Origin: Corynebacterium capitovis DSM 44611
Lineage (GTDB): Bacteria; Actinomycetota; Actinomycetes; Mycobacteriales; Mycobacteriaceae
DNA: 64,000 nucleotides
Direction of reading: 5' to 3'
Assembly: GCF_030440535.1 (NCBI RefSeq)
Contig: NZ_CP047117.1
Location: forward strand, 868,001 to 932,000
Position numbers and translations under genes: made by a program. Under the pieces are notes generated by a model. That model had not been told where the DNA came from, did not search any database, and saw only the letters and a list, made by a program, of their open reading frames with translations. Positions 18,049 to 26,637 of the stretch are shown here, piece by piece. How positions within the stretch are numbered: the first letter of the stretch is position 1; each line of letters starts with the position of its first letter.

Positions 18049-21000
18049 ATGCACCTCAAGTCGCTCACGCTGAAAGGCTTCAAGTCCTTCGCGTCCGCGA
18101 CCACGATGAAGTTCGAGCCCGGCATTTGCGCCGTCGTGGGGCCAAACGGCTCGGGCAAATCGAACGTGGTCGACGCCCTGGCCTGGGTCATGGGGGAGCA
18201 GGGCGTCAAAAACCTCCGCGGTGGAAAGATGGAGGATGTCATCTTTGCCGGGGCCGGAGACCGCAAACCGCTTGGCCGGGCTGAGGTCACTCTCACTTTC
18301 GACAACTCCGACCAGCACCTCCCCATTGACTACACCGAGGTGGCCATCACGCGGCGCATGTTCCGCGATGGTGCGTCGGAGTACGAGATCAACGGGTCGC
18401 GGGCACGGCTCATGGACGTCCAAGAGCTCCTCTCGGACTCGGGGATCGGGCGCGAGATGCACATCATCGTCGGCCAGGGGAAGCTGTCCGACATTCTCGA
18501 ATCGCGCCCGGAGGAGCGCCGCGCGTTCATCGAAGAGGCCGCCGGAGTGCTCAAGCACCGTCGTCGAAAAGAAAAGGCGCAGCGCAAGCTCACCGGGATG
18601 CAGGGCAACGTTGACCGCCTCCAAGATCTGACCGACGAACTGGCCAAGCAGCTCAAACCGCTGGCTCGCCAAGCGGAGGCGGCCCAGCGCGCGGCGACGG
18701 TGCAGTCCACGGTTCGCGACGCACGACTGAAGCTGGCCGGGGACCGGGTTGTCACTCTCCGGGCCGTGCGCGACGAGGCTGTACGCGCGAGCCGAGTGGC
18801 TGCCGAAGAGGCGGGCCACGCGACTCAGGCCCTCGAGCGGGCCCACCTCGGCCAACAACGCCTCGAGGAGTTACAACAGCAGGCACAGCCGGAGGCGGAA
18901 GAAGCCCAGCGGCAGTGGCTGGATCTGTCAGCGCTGGTTGAGCGGGTCGGCGCGACGGTTCGTATCGCACAGGAGCGGGCGGCCAACACGGGGGATCGGC
19001 TCGCGTACGCCGGCCCGGACCCGGACGACCTCGCCGCGCAAGCCGCCGTCGCCGACGAGGAATTCGAGGCGGCGACCGAACGCGCGGAAGCCGCAGCGGA
19101 AAGACTCGAGACGATTCGCGAGGAAGCGGAAGAGCTGCAGGCCAAGGCGGAAAACGCGGAGCGCGAACACGCCGCCCAGGTGCGTGCTATAGCCGACAGG
19201 CGCGAAGGCGTCGTGCGGCTCGTGGCTCAAAGTGAAAGCCAGCGGCAGGCCACGCAGACGGCCGAAGAGGATCTCGCTCGCCTCCTCGAAGTGCTGGAGG
19301 AGACGCGGAGGCGCGTTCTGAACGCTGAGCGCGACGCTGCGGAGGCCGCCGCGCGCATCGAGGGGTGTGAGGATCAGCGGGCCCCGCTTATCGACGCCAA
19401 CGCGCAGGCCCATTCCGAATCCACCGCGGCCGAGCGGCGCCTCGACGAGCTGCGCTCCTCCCAGCGCGAACGAGAGGGGGCGGTGTACGCGCTGGAGTCG
19501 AGGATTGCGACGCTCGAGGAGCAGGCCCCGGCACCGGCCGCTGAGCTGGGCCCCGGTTTCGGCTCCCTCGCGGGTCGGATTTCTGCGGCCGACGGGGTTG
19601 ACACTGCGCTCGCCGCCGCGCTCGGCCCCCACGCAGAGGCGTTGTGCGGCGTGGTGGATGCGGGGACCGTCGAGACGCTTCGCGCTGCCCACCGCGCGGT
19701 CGTCATAGACGAGCGCGGCGGTGACTCCTGGCGGCTCGATTCGGACGCCGCGGCGGACTGGTTGCTCGACCACGTCACCATCGGCGAGGAAGTTCGGGGA
19801 GCGGTCACGCGTTTGCTCGTCGACGTTGCCCTCGCTCCCGATGTCGCCACCGCGCAGGAGATCGTCGCTGCCGATCCGCGCTTGCGAGCCGTGACCCGTG
19901 ACGGCGTGCTGATCGGCGAGGGCTGGGTCGCGGCGGGGGCGGGGTCACCGACATCCGTGGAGGTCACCGGCGCTGTGGAGCGAGCGCGCCGCGAGTTGGA
20001 CACCGCCCGGGCGCGACTCGAGGAACTGACGGGGACGTTGGAGGGAGCGCGCATCGCGGCCGATGAAGCCCGCGTGGTCGCGGCGGGGGCAAAGGCCGCG
20101 CTGCGGGAACACGACGCGTCGGTCGAGTCATACCGGCGCGAGCACGCACGCCTGGCCAAGCACGTGGCGGCGAACAAATCCGAGCATGAGCGGGCAGCCC
20201 AGCGAGTGACTGAGGCGGAGGCGCGTCTCGCGCGGCGGCGGGCGGACTTGGAAGAAACGTTGGATAGGCTCGCGCGGGTCGAGGACACCGAAGCCCCCGC
20301 AGAACCATCGACGGCGCCACGCGATAATGCCCGGGAGGCGCTCACCCAGGTACGGGCCATGGAGATGGAAGCTACCGTCGCCTACCGTACCGCGCAGCGC
20401 GACGCCCAGGCGATCGCGGGCCGGGGCGACAGCCTGCGCCGTCACGCAGAGAGAGAGCGTCAGGCGAAGGCGCGCCACGATGCCGCCCAGGAGAAGAGGA
20501 TGGCGCAGGCGGAGGTGGCGCGTGCCGTCGAAAAGCATGCGCGCGACATCGTTGCCCGCGCGCAGGACGCGCTCGAGCGCGCAATGCAGCGTCGTGACCA
20601 GCTAGCGCAGCGCTCCGCTGAGCTGAGCCAACAGCTGCAGGCAGCGCGCTCAGAGGTCAGCGCGGCGCGGCAGCACGCGGAACGCCTCACGCAGCGGGCG
20701 CACGCGGCCGATCTCGAACGATCGGAAGCGCAGGTGCGGGTGGACGAGGCAGAGGCCAAAGCAAGTGAGTCGCTGGGGCTGCCCGTCAACGACCTGGTCG
20801 AGGGTTACACTCCGGCGCCGGACTTCGACAGGGGCGCCGAGGAGCGCCGACTCAAACAGGCCGAGCGGGATCTGCGTGCACTGGGCAAGGTGAACCCGCT
20901 GGCCCTCGAGGAATTCAAGGCCCTCGAGGAGCGCTACACGTTCCTCTCCACCCAGCTAGATGACGTCCTTCGCGCCCGCCGGGATCTCACGCAAGTCATC

Positions 21001-21486
21001 ACCGATGTCGATCGCCACATCCTGCAGTTGTTTACCGTCGCCTGGCGCGATGTCGAGGAAATGTTCCCCGCAGTATTCAGGACCCTTTTTCCGGGCGGCG
21101 AGGCGCGGCTTGTCCTGACCGACCCAAGTGACCTGCTCGCTACCGGCATCGAGATCGAGGCACGACCGCCCGGGAAGAAAGTCAAACGCCTCTCCCTCCT
21201 CTCCGGTGGCGAAAAGTCCCTCACAGCGCTCGCCTTCCTCGTGGCGATCTTCCGCGCCCGTCCCAGCCCCTTTTACGTTCTCGACGAGGTCGAGGCAGCA
21301 CTTGACGACGTCAATCTGCGCCGGCTCATCGCCCTCCTAGAAGAGCTGCGGCGGGACTCCCAGCTCATCGTCATCACCCACCAAAAGCCGACCATGGACG
21401 TGGCAAACGTCCTCTACGGGGTGACGATGCGCGGCGATGGTGTCACTCGCGTGATCTCTCAGCGGATGAGCCCCTCACCGGCGTAG
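18049..21486 (+). CDS. smc: Chromosome segregation ATPase SMC
   Basis: 1145-aa structural maintenance of chromosomes protein that loads with ScpA/ScpB to organise the chromosome. Walker A GPNGSGKS at residues 31-38; two long coiled-coil arms rich in Ala/Glu/Arg flank a hinge around residues 490-650 (GFGSLAGRISAADG onward). The C-terminal head has the ABC signature LSGGEKSLTALAF near 1051 and Walker B FYVLDEVEAALDD near 1075. Length is normal. It has its own leaderless promoter and precedes ftsY, the usual actinobacterial order. Confidence 0.97.
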   Translation: MHLKSLTLKGFKSFASATTMKFEPGICAVVGPNGSGKSNVVDALAWVMGEQGVKNLRGGKMEDVIFAGAGDRKPLGRAEVTLTFDNSDQHLPIDYTEVAITRRMFRDGASEYEINGSRARLMDVQELLSDSGIGREMHIIVGQGKLSDILESRPEERRAFIEEAAGVLKHRRRKEKAQRKLTGMQGNVDRLQDLTDELAKQLKPLARQAEAAQRAATVQSTVRDARLKLAGDRVVTLRAVRDEAVRASRVAAEEAGHATQALERAHLGQQRLEELQQQAQPEAEEAQRQWLDLSALVERVGATVRIAQERAANTGDRLAYAGPDPDDLAAQAAVADEEFEAATERAEAAAERLETIREEAEELQAKAENAEREHAAQVRAIADRREGVVRLVAQSESQRQATQTAEEDLARLLEVLEETRRRVLNAERDAAEAAARIEGCEDQRAPLIDANAQAHSESTAAERRLDELRSSQREREGAVYALESRIATLEEQAPAPAAELGPGFGSLAGRISAADGVDTALAAALGPHAEALCGVVDAGTVETLRAAHRAVVIDERGGDSWRLDSDAAADWLLDHVTIGEEVRGAVTRLLVDVALAPDVATAQEIVAADPRLRAVTRDGVLIGEGWVAAGAGSPTSVEVTGAVERARRELDTARARLEELTGTLEGARIAADEARVVAAGAKAALREHDASVESYRREHARLAKHVAANKSEHERAAQRVTEAEARLARRRADLEETLDRLARVEDTEAPAEPSTAPRDNAREALTQVRAMEMEATVAYRTAQRDAQAIAGRGDSLRRHAERERQAKARHDAAQEKRMAQAEVARAVEKHARDIVARAQDALERAMQRRDQLAQRSAELSQQLQAARSEVSAARQHAERLTQRAHAADLERSEAQVRVDEAEAKASESLGLPVNDLVEGYTPAPDFDRGAEERRLKQAERDLRALGKVNPLALEEFKALEERYTFLSTQLDDVLRARRDLTQVITDVDRHILQLFTVAWRDVEEMFPAVFRTLFPGGEARLVLTDPSDLLATGIEIEARPPGKKVKRLSLLSGGEKSLTALAFLVAIFRARPSPFYVLDEVEAALDDVNLRRLIALLEELRRDSQLIVITHQKPTMDVANVLYGVTMRGDGVTRVISQRMSPSPA

Positions 21487-21506
21487 AGAGGGGGTTCTTT
21501 GGCACT

Positions 21507-22931
21507 ATGGGTGCCATGAATATGACCCTTGTGTGGATCTTAATCGCGGTCGTGGTCCTCGCCCTGATCGTCGTGGGCGTGGTGGTGGCCGGTAACAGGC
21601 GCAGGGAAGCGAAGACGGTGTCGTTTTCCGAGCAAAAGGAGCTGACACGCCAGCCCGGCGAGTACCAGGCGAAAGGCGAGTTCAATTTTGTTCCGGCCGC
21701 GGCACCGGAACCTGTCCCCGTCGACCGGAACGAGGGTCTCACGACCGACATGTCGAGGGAAAAAGAGCCGCAAACGGAGCCCGTGGAGGAGCCACGTAAA
21801 AAGCCGGCGGAAGTGCCGGCCGATGCACCTGTGGACGCACCAAGTGGGGAAACTCTAGCAGCTGAGGCAGCTCAGTCCACTGAGGCAGAAGAAGCAGTAG
21901 AGGCCGCAGAAGCGGCGGCCGAGGCCGTCGGGGCGGCGGAGACCGCCCTCGAACAAACGCCCGCCCCTGACACCGTTCAGCCGCAGCCGCCGGCTCCCGT
22001 CGAAGATATCGCTCCTGCGGCGGGCAGGATCGGCAGGCTGCGAGGCCGCTTATCACGCTCGCAGAGCGCCATTGGCCGCGGCCTGCTGGGCATCCTCACG
22101 GCCGGCGACCTCGACGAGGATGCCTGGGAGGAAATTGAAGACACCCTCATCATGGCCGACCTCGGCTCCCAGTTGACGATGAAGGTCACGGAGTCTTTGC
22201 GCGAGAAAATCGCTGAGCGCGGGGTCTCCACCGAGGAGGAGGCGCGGGCCATGCTGCGCGAGACTCTTATCGACGCCGCCCGCCCCGACCTCGACCGTTC
22301 CATCAAGGCAGTCCCGCACGAGGGCAAGCCGGCGGTCGTTCTTGTTGTCGGCGTCAACGGCACGGGTAAGACGACAACGACTGGTAAGTTGGCGCGTGTG
22401 CTTGTGTCCTTGGGACACAGCGTTGTCCTGGGGGCGGCCGATACTTTCCGCGCGGCGGCGGCTGACCAGCTCGAAACGTGGGGTCGGCGGGTCGGCGCGA
22501 CCACCGTGCGTGGGAAGGAGGGTGCGGACCCCGCGTCCGTCGCGTTCGATGCAGTCGCCACGGGTGTAGAGCAGGGAGCGGATGTCGTTCTCGTCGACAC
22601 CGCTGGTCGCCTCCACACGGCAACGGGTCTGATGGACCAGCTGGGCAAGGTCAAGCGTGTCGTCGAAAAGAAATCCACTGTGGACGAGGTTCTGCTGGTT
22701 CTCGATGCAACCGTGGGTCAAAACGGCATCGCGCAGGCCCGGGTCTTCCGTGAGGTGGTCGACATCACCGGCGTTGTTCTGACCAAGTTGGACGGTACCG
22801 CGAAGGGCGGGATCGTCTTCCAGGTTCAGGAGGAGCTCGGGGTGCCGGTGAAGCTCGTAGGCCTGGGGGAGGGGGCGGATGACTTGGCGCCCTTCGAGGT
22901 GGAAAGCTTCGTCGACGCGCTCCTAGGGTAG
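21507..22931 (+). CDS. ftsY: Signal recognition particle receptor FtsY
   Basis: SRP receptor GTPase that docks ribosome-SRP complexes at SecYEG. Residues about 5-28 form an N-terminal membrane helix, as in other actinobacterial FtsY; about 50-170 is an acidic Ala/Glu/Pro A domain; then comes the NG domain with GVNGTGKTTTTGKLA (G1), DTFRAAAADQLE, VDTAGRLH (G3) and TKLDGTAKGG (G4). 474 aa. ATG codons at 21507, 21516 and 21522 are all possible starts; the first gives the longest anchor. A 13-bp tandem repeat begins 4 nt after its stop. Confidence 0.95.
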   Translation: MGAMNMTLVWILIAVVVLALIVVGVVVAGNRRREAKTVSFSEQKELTRQPGEYQAKGEFNFVPAAAPEPVPVDRNEGLTTDMSREKEPQTEPVEEPRKKPAEVPADAPVDAPSGETLAAEAAQSTEAEEAVEAAEAAAEAVGAAETALEQTPAPDTVQPQPPAPVEDIAPAAGRIGRLRGRLSRSQSAIGRGLLGILTAGDLDEDAWEEIEDTLIMADLGSQLTMKVTESLREKIAERGVSTEEEARAMLRETLIDAARPDLDRSIKAVPHEGKPAVVLVVGVNGTGKTTTTGKLARVLVSLGHSVVLGAADTFRAAAADQLETWGRRVGATTVRGKEGADPASVAFDAVATGVEQGADVVLVDTAGRLHTATGLMDQLGKVKRVVEKKSTVDEVLLVLDATVGQNGIAQARVFREVVDITGVVLTKLDGTAKGGIVFQVQEELGVPVKLVGLGEGADDLAPFEVESFVDALLG

Positions 22932-22935
22932 TTTC

Positions 22936-23000
22936 CCAGACCCTAGCCCCAGACCCTAGCCCCAGACCCTAGCCCCAGACCCTAGCCCCAGACCCTAGCC
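22936..23000. repeat. Perfect 13-bp tandem repeat, five copies
   Basis: Unit CCAGACCCTAGCC repeated five times without a mismatch (22936-22948, 22949-22961, 22962-22974, 22975-22987, 22988-23000). Each copy carries ACCCTAG, the complement of CTAGGGT found at 22923-22929 across the ftsY stop codon, so an RNA reading through ftsY could pair with any copy. Intergenic and probably length-variable among strains. Confidence 0.95.
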
Positions 23001-23038
23001 TCCGGTCCCGTCAACCCCGCGGGCCACGACCTTCCCAG

Positions 23039-23063
23039 CCCCGCCCCGCAGAGGCGGGGTTGT
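23039..23063 (+). terminator. GC-rich hairpin after the ftsY repeat array (possible terminator)
   Basis: CCCCGCC (23039-23045), 7-nt loop, GGCGGGG (23053-23059), then TTGTG. The stem is strong but the T-tract is short, so termination may be partial. Confidence 0.5.
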
Positions 23064-23093
23064 GTGATTTCTATCCCACTTTCTTGCGGCTGC

Positions 23094-23122
23094 TTGGTGT
23101 TTGATACCGGTCGCTCTACAGT
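23094..23122 (+). promoter_or_regulatory. Promoter of amtB-glnK
   Basis: TTGGTG (23094-23099), a 17-nt spacer, and TACAGT (23117-23122). A transcript would start near 23129, leaving a leader of about 43 nt that contains the Shine-Dalgarno sequence. Confidence 0.6.
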
Positions 23123-23137
23123 TAGGCCGGTAACTAC

Positions 23138-23154
23138 CAATTGCTCGATAGAAA
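23138..23154. promoter_or_regulatory. Possible AmtR-type operator in the amtB leader
   Basis: CAAT-N6-ATAG at 23138-23151, followed by AAA, is one base off the CTAT-N6-ATAG core known for the corynebacterial nitrogen repressor AmtR. GATAGAAA at 23147-23154 is the exact complement of TTTCTATC at 23068-23075, upstream of the promoter. The position just after the predicted start site would suit a repressor. Not proven. Confidence 0.35.
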
Positions 23155-23171
23155 AGGAAGGGGTGAGTGGT

Positions 23172-24509
23172 GTGGATGCAGGGAATGCGAGCTGGGTCCT
23201 AGTCTCAGCCTCTCTGGTGCTACTCATGACGCCCGCGTTGGCTCTGTTTTACGGCGGAATGTCTTCGCGGCGAAGTGTCTTGAACATGATGATGATGTCG
23301 TTTACGGCCTTGGGCGTCGTGTCGGTTGTCTACGTCCTGTGGGGCTGGTCGATGTCTTACGGAACGCAGTCTTTGGGTGGCATCGTGGCAAACCCGTTCC
23401 AGTTCTTCGGTTTGCGTCGCTCCGTCGTCGACGCGAGCGGGGCGTACATTGTGGGCGTCAATGGCTACGCCAATGTCATCGACGTTGGGTTTCAGCTCAC
23501 CTTCGCGGCGATTTCCACGGCGATCATCTCGGGTGCTTTGGCCAGCCGGGTAAAGATCGGGTCCTGGCTGCTCTTTAGCGCGTTGTGGTCGACTTTCGTT
23601 TATTTCCCGCTTGCCTTCATGGTCTGGGGTGGGGGAATCCTCGGACACTCGGAGTCCTCCCTGGCAGCGTGGGTCTTCGGTACGGATGGCCAGGAGGCCC
23701 TCATCGCCCCAATTGACTTCGCGGGCGGCACCGTCGTCCACATCTCGGCTGGGGCGGCGGCCCTCGTTCTTGCCCTCGTTATCGGCCAACGGCACGGTTT
23801 CCCCACGTCGAACTCGCGGCCTCACAATCTGCCGATGGTGATGTTGGGTGCGGCGCTGCTCTGGTTCGGCTGGTTTGGCTTCAACGGAGGTTCGGCGTTC
23901 TCGGCAGACGGCCTAGCTGGCCTTGCGTGGGTAAATACAACCGTCGCTGCAGCGGCTGCCATGCTTGGCTGGTTGCTGCTGGAGAAGATTCGCGACGGTT
24001 ACGCGACCTCCCTTGGCGCGTCCTCGGGTGCGGTCGCCGGGTTGGTTGCCATCACGCCTGCCGCTGGCGCTCTCACCCCCGCATGGTCTATTGTGCTTGG
24101 CTTTGTAGGCGGTCTTCTCGCCTGCATCGGGGTCGGACTGAAATACACTTTCCGCTACGACGACTCGCTCGACGTCGTCGGCGTGCACCTCGTGGCGGGC
24201 TTGTGGGGAACAATCGGGCTCGCCCTGTTCGCCACTGACCGGGGGATCCTCACCGGCGGAGGAATAGATGGTTGGAAGCTGCTCGTCGTTCAGGCCCTCG
24301 TAGCTCTAGTGTCCATGCTTTTCTCCGGAGGAATGACTCTTCTCATCGCCTTTGCGATCAAAAGGACCGTGGGCTGGCGGGTCACTCACGAAGAAGAGCT
24401 CAGCGGGGTCGATTACTCGGTGCACCGCGAAACTGGCTACGACCTCGGAGGCCCAGGAGTTCGTGCCACAGACTTCACCGTCCTGCAAGGCAAGGAGACG
24501 CAGCGATGA
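23172..24509 (+). CDS. amtB: Ammonium transporter AmtB
   Basis: Trimeric ammonium channel/transporter with about 11 helices. The N-terminus WVLVSASLVLLMTPALALFYGG and NMMMMSF follow the Amt family; DFAGGTVVHISAGAAALVLA carries the first pore histidine, and VGVHLVAGLWGTIG the second. GTG 23163 and GTG 23172 are both in frame; 23172 keeps about 10 nt to GGAAGG and matches the short family N-terminus. The stop overlaps the glnK start (ATGA), the classical amtB-glnK coupling. Confidence 0.93.
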   Translation: MDAGNASWVLVSASLVLLMTPALALFYGGMSSRRSVLNMMMMSFTALGVVSVVYVLWGWSMSYGTQSLGGIVANPFQFFGLRRSVVDASGAYIVGVNGYANVIDVGFQLTFAAISTAIISGALASRVKIGSWLLFSALWSTFVYFPLAFMVWGGGILGHSESSLAAWVFGTDGQEALIAPIDFAGGTVVHISAGAAALVLALVIGQRHGFPTSNSRPHNLPMVMLGAALLWFGWFGFNGGSAFSADGLAGLAWVNTTVAAAAAMLGWLLLEKIRDGYATSLGASSGAVAGLVAITPAAGALTPAWSIVLGFVGGLLACIGVGLKYTFRYDDSLDVVGVHLVAGLWGTIGLALFATDRGILTGGGIDGWKLLVVQALVALVSMLFSGGMTLLIAFAIKRTVGWRVTHEEELSGVDYSVHRETGYDLGGPGVRATDFTVLQGKETQR

Positions 24510-24844
24510 AACTCATCACAGCAGTAGTCAAGCCCTTCACTCTCAGCGACGTTCTCTCTGCCCTTGAAGGCGAGGGAATACACGGCATCACCGTTACCGA
24601 GGCGCAGGGCAGAGGGCGTCAGCCCGTCAGCGTCGAGTATTACCGCGGGGCGCAATACTCGTCCGCCTTTGTAACTAAAATCAAGATCGAAGTCCTCGTC
24701 ACCGACCAGCAGGAGCAGCGCGCCTTAGAAGCAATCGTGCGCGCTGCGCGCACCGGTGAGGTCGGCGATGGGAAAGTCTGGGTCATCCCAGTCGAGCGAG
24801 TCGTGCGGGTCCGGACAGGCGAAACCGACGACAACGCTGTCTAA
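24506..24844 (+). CDS. glnK: Nitrogen regulatory PII protein
   Basis: Trimeric PII signal protein (112 aa) sensing 2-oxoglutarate and ATP/ADP and gating AmtB. Conserved: Gln39, Tyr46 and Tyr51 of the T-loop (EYYRGAQY), Lys58, and the ATP-binding TGEVGDGKVWV and RVRTGE. Odd: the T-loop start that normally reads K-G-H-T-E is P-V-S-V-E (residues 40-44). In Corynebacterium glutamicum a glnD gene follows glnK and modifies Tyr51; here ffh follows directly and no glnD is in the window. Confidence 0.92.
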   Translation: MKLITAVVKPFTLSDVLSALEGEGIHGITVTEAQGRGRQPVSVEYYRGAQYSSAFVTKIKIEVLVTDQQEQRALEAIVRAARTGEVGDGKVWVIPVERVVRVRTGETDDNAV

Positions 24845-24853
24845 GACACACGC

Positions 24854-24859
24854 TAGGCT
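24854..24859 (+). promoter_or_regulatory. Possible -10 box of ffh
   Basis: TAGGCT in the glnK-ffh gap; a start near 24866 would give a leader of about 40 nt containing AAAGGGGAG. No good -35 box is seen. Confidence 0.35.
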
Positions 24860-24905
24860 GTAACGAGCTATACACCGCTCGATGTCCACTAAAGGGGAGC
24901 TAACC

Positions 24906-26486
24906 GTGTTCGAGTCACTGTCCGATCGCCTACAAACAGCCCTTGGGGGCCTTCGTGGCAAGGGCAAGCTCACAGAGGCGGACATTGACGCCACCGCCCG
25001 GGAAATCCGACTCGCCCTGCTTGAGGCAGACGTGTCGTTGCCCGTGGTCCGTGCCTTTATTAAGAGGGTGAAAGAACGGGCCCTGGGTGCTGACGTCTCC
25101 GCCGCGCTGAACCCAGCGCAGCAGGTCGTCAAGATTGTCAACGAAGAGCTTACCGGCATCCTCGGTGGTGAGACCCGCCGCCTCGCACTGGCGAAGAACC
25201 CTCCCACCGTGATTATGCTTGCCGGCCTGCAGGGCGCGGGTAAGACGACCCTCGCCGGAAAGCTCGCACGGCACCTAGCTAAGCAAGGGCACACCCCGCT
25301 CCTAGTTGCGTGCGACTTACAGCGTCCGGGAGCAGTTCAGCAGCTCACGATCGTCGGTGAGCGCGCCGGCGTAACCACGTTTGCTCCGGACCCCGGCACG
25401 TCCATCGATTCGCTGGGCCACGAGATGGGCACGTCTCACGGGGACCCGGTGAGCGTTGCGAAACAGGGCATCGAGGTCGCCCGGCAGAACAAAAACGACG
25501 TCGTCATCATCGATACCGCCGGTCGTCTCGGCATCGACGAAGTCCTCATGGCGCAGGCGCGCAGCATCCGCGATGCTGTTAACCCAGACGAGGTCCTATT
25601 CGTCATCGACGCCATGATCGGCCAAGATGCAGTGACAACCGCCCAGGCTTTCGCCGACGGCGTTGACTTCACCGGCGTCGTCCTGACCAAGCTGGACGGC
25701 GACGCGCGAGGGGGCGCGGCACTGTCCATCCGCGACGTTACCGGCAAGCCCATCCTGTTTGCGTCGACAGGCGAAAAGCTCGACGATTTCGATGTCTTCC
25801 ATCCGGACCGGATGGCCAGCCGCATCCTCGGGATGGGTGACATGCTTACCCTCATCGAGCAGGCCGAGACGCTTTTCGACGAAAAGCAGGCTGAACAGGC
25901 CGCCTCCCGGCTTGGATCCGGTGAGCTGACCTTAGAGGACTTCCTCAACCAGCTGCTCATGGTCCGCCGCATGGGGCCGATTGGCAACCTGCTTAAGATG
26001 ATGCCGGGCGGCAAGGCCATGAACGACATGGCCGATATGGTCGATGAAAAGCAGCTCGACCGCATCCAGGCCATCATCCGCGGTATGACGCCGGCGGAAC
26101 GCGAGGACCCGAAGATCCTCAACGCGTCTCGTCGCAAACGTATCGCCCGAGGTTCTGGCGTCTCCGTCGGGGAAGTCAATCAGCTCGTCGAGCGCTTCTT
26201 CGAAGCCAAAAAGATGATGGGCCACATGGCCAGCCAGTTCGGCTTGCCCGGGAACTTCGGCGGGCGATCGGCTACCAAGAAGAAGCCCAAGGGGCGCAAG
26301 ACCAAAGGCGGGAAGCGCAAGCCGGTGAAGAAGAAAACCGCGGGAGCGCCTCAGCTGCCGGGTGGGATGCCGGACCTCGGTGACATGCAGAAGATGCAGC
26401 AGCAGATGCCGCCCGGGTTCGAGGGCCTGGATCTGTCCGGCATCGACTTCAACCAGTTGGGCAAGGACAAGCGTTTTGGCTTCTAG
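24906..26486 (+). CDS. ffh: Signal recognition particle protein Ffh
   Basis: SRP54 GTPase that binds signal sequences and 4.5S RNA. N-domain FESLSDRLQTALGGLRGKG, G-domain GLQGAGKTTLAGKLA, DTAGRLG and TKLDGDARGGAALS, then the Met-rich M domain (IGNLLKMMPGGKAMNDMADM) and a Lys-rich tail. GTG 24906 follows AAAGGGGAG at 24891, so 526 aa; an ATG at 24882 is in frame but lies upstream of that Shine-Dalgarno sequence. Partner of FtsY encoded 2 kb upstream. Confidence 0.96.
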   Translation: MFESLSDRLQTALGGLRGKGKLTEADIDATAREIRLALLEADVSLPVVRAFIKRVKERALGADVSAALNPAQQVVKIVNEELTGILGGETRRLALAKNPPTVIMLAGLQGAGKTTLAGKLARHLAKQGHTPLLVACDLQRPGAVQQLTIVGERAGVTTFAPDPGTSIDSLGHEMGTSHGDPVSVAKQGIEVARQNKNDVVIIDTAGRLGIDEVLMAQARSIRDAVNPDEVLFVIDAMIGQDAVTTAQAFADGVDFTGVVLTKLDGDARGGAALSIRDVTGKPILFASTGEKLDDFDVFHPDRMASRILGMGDMLTLIEQAETLFDEKQAEQAASRLGSGELTLEDFLNQLLMVRRMGPIGNLLKMMPGGKAMNDMADMVDEKQLDRIQAIIRGMTPAEREDPKILNASRRKRIARGSGVSVGEVNQLVERFFEAKKMMGHMASQFGLPGNFGGRSATKKKPKGRKTKGGKRKPVKKKTAGAPQLPGGMPDLGDMQKMQQQMPPGFEGLDLSGIDFNQLGKDKRFGF

Positions 26487-26637
26487 CCGGGTCGCCCGGT
26501 ACACTCGATGCGCTGCGTCAGCGCCGGAACCGAGTACGCTCGCCCGGCCAGTCACACGCACGTGAAGTAAGGGTTGAACCGGCCCGCCACACCGCGGCGG
26601 GCGTCTGAACTGCCCAGTGACATGGAAGAGGAACACC
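26476..26637 (+). promoter_or_regulatory. rpsP promoter and structured leader
   Basis: TTGGCT (26476-26481), 18 nt, TACACT (26500-26505), then a leader of about 125 nt. It contains a perfect 7-bp hairpin GCCCGCC (26582-26588)/GGCGGGC (26596-26602). Such a leader before a ribosomal protein gene could serve feedback control; this is inferred. Confidence 0.5.

Noticed and set aside
21506-21511. TATGGG as a leaderless -10 box for ftsY
   Set aside because: The sixth base is not T and none of the three candidate ATG codons has the right spacing.
22936-23000. The 13-bp repeat as a CRISPR array or telomere-like element
   Set aside because: Repeats are directly adjacent with no spacers, far shorter than CRISPR repeats, and no cas genes are present.
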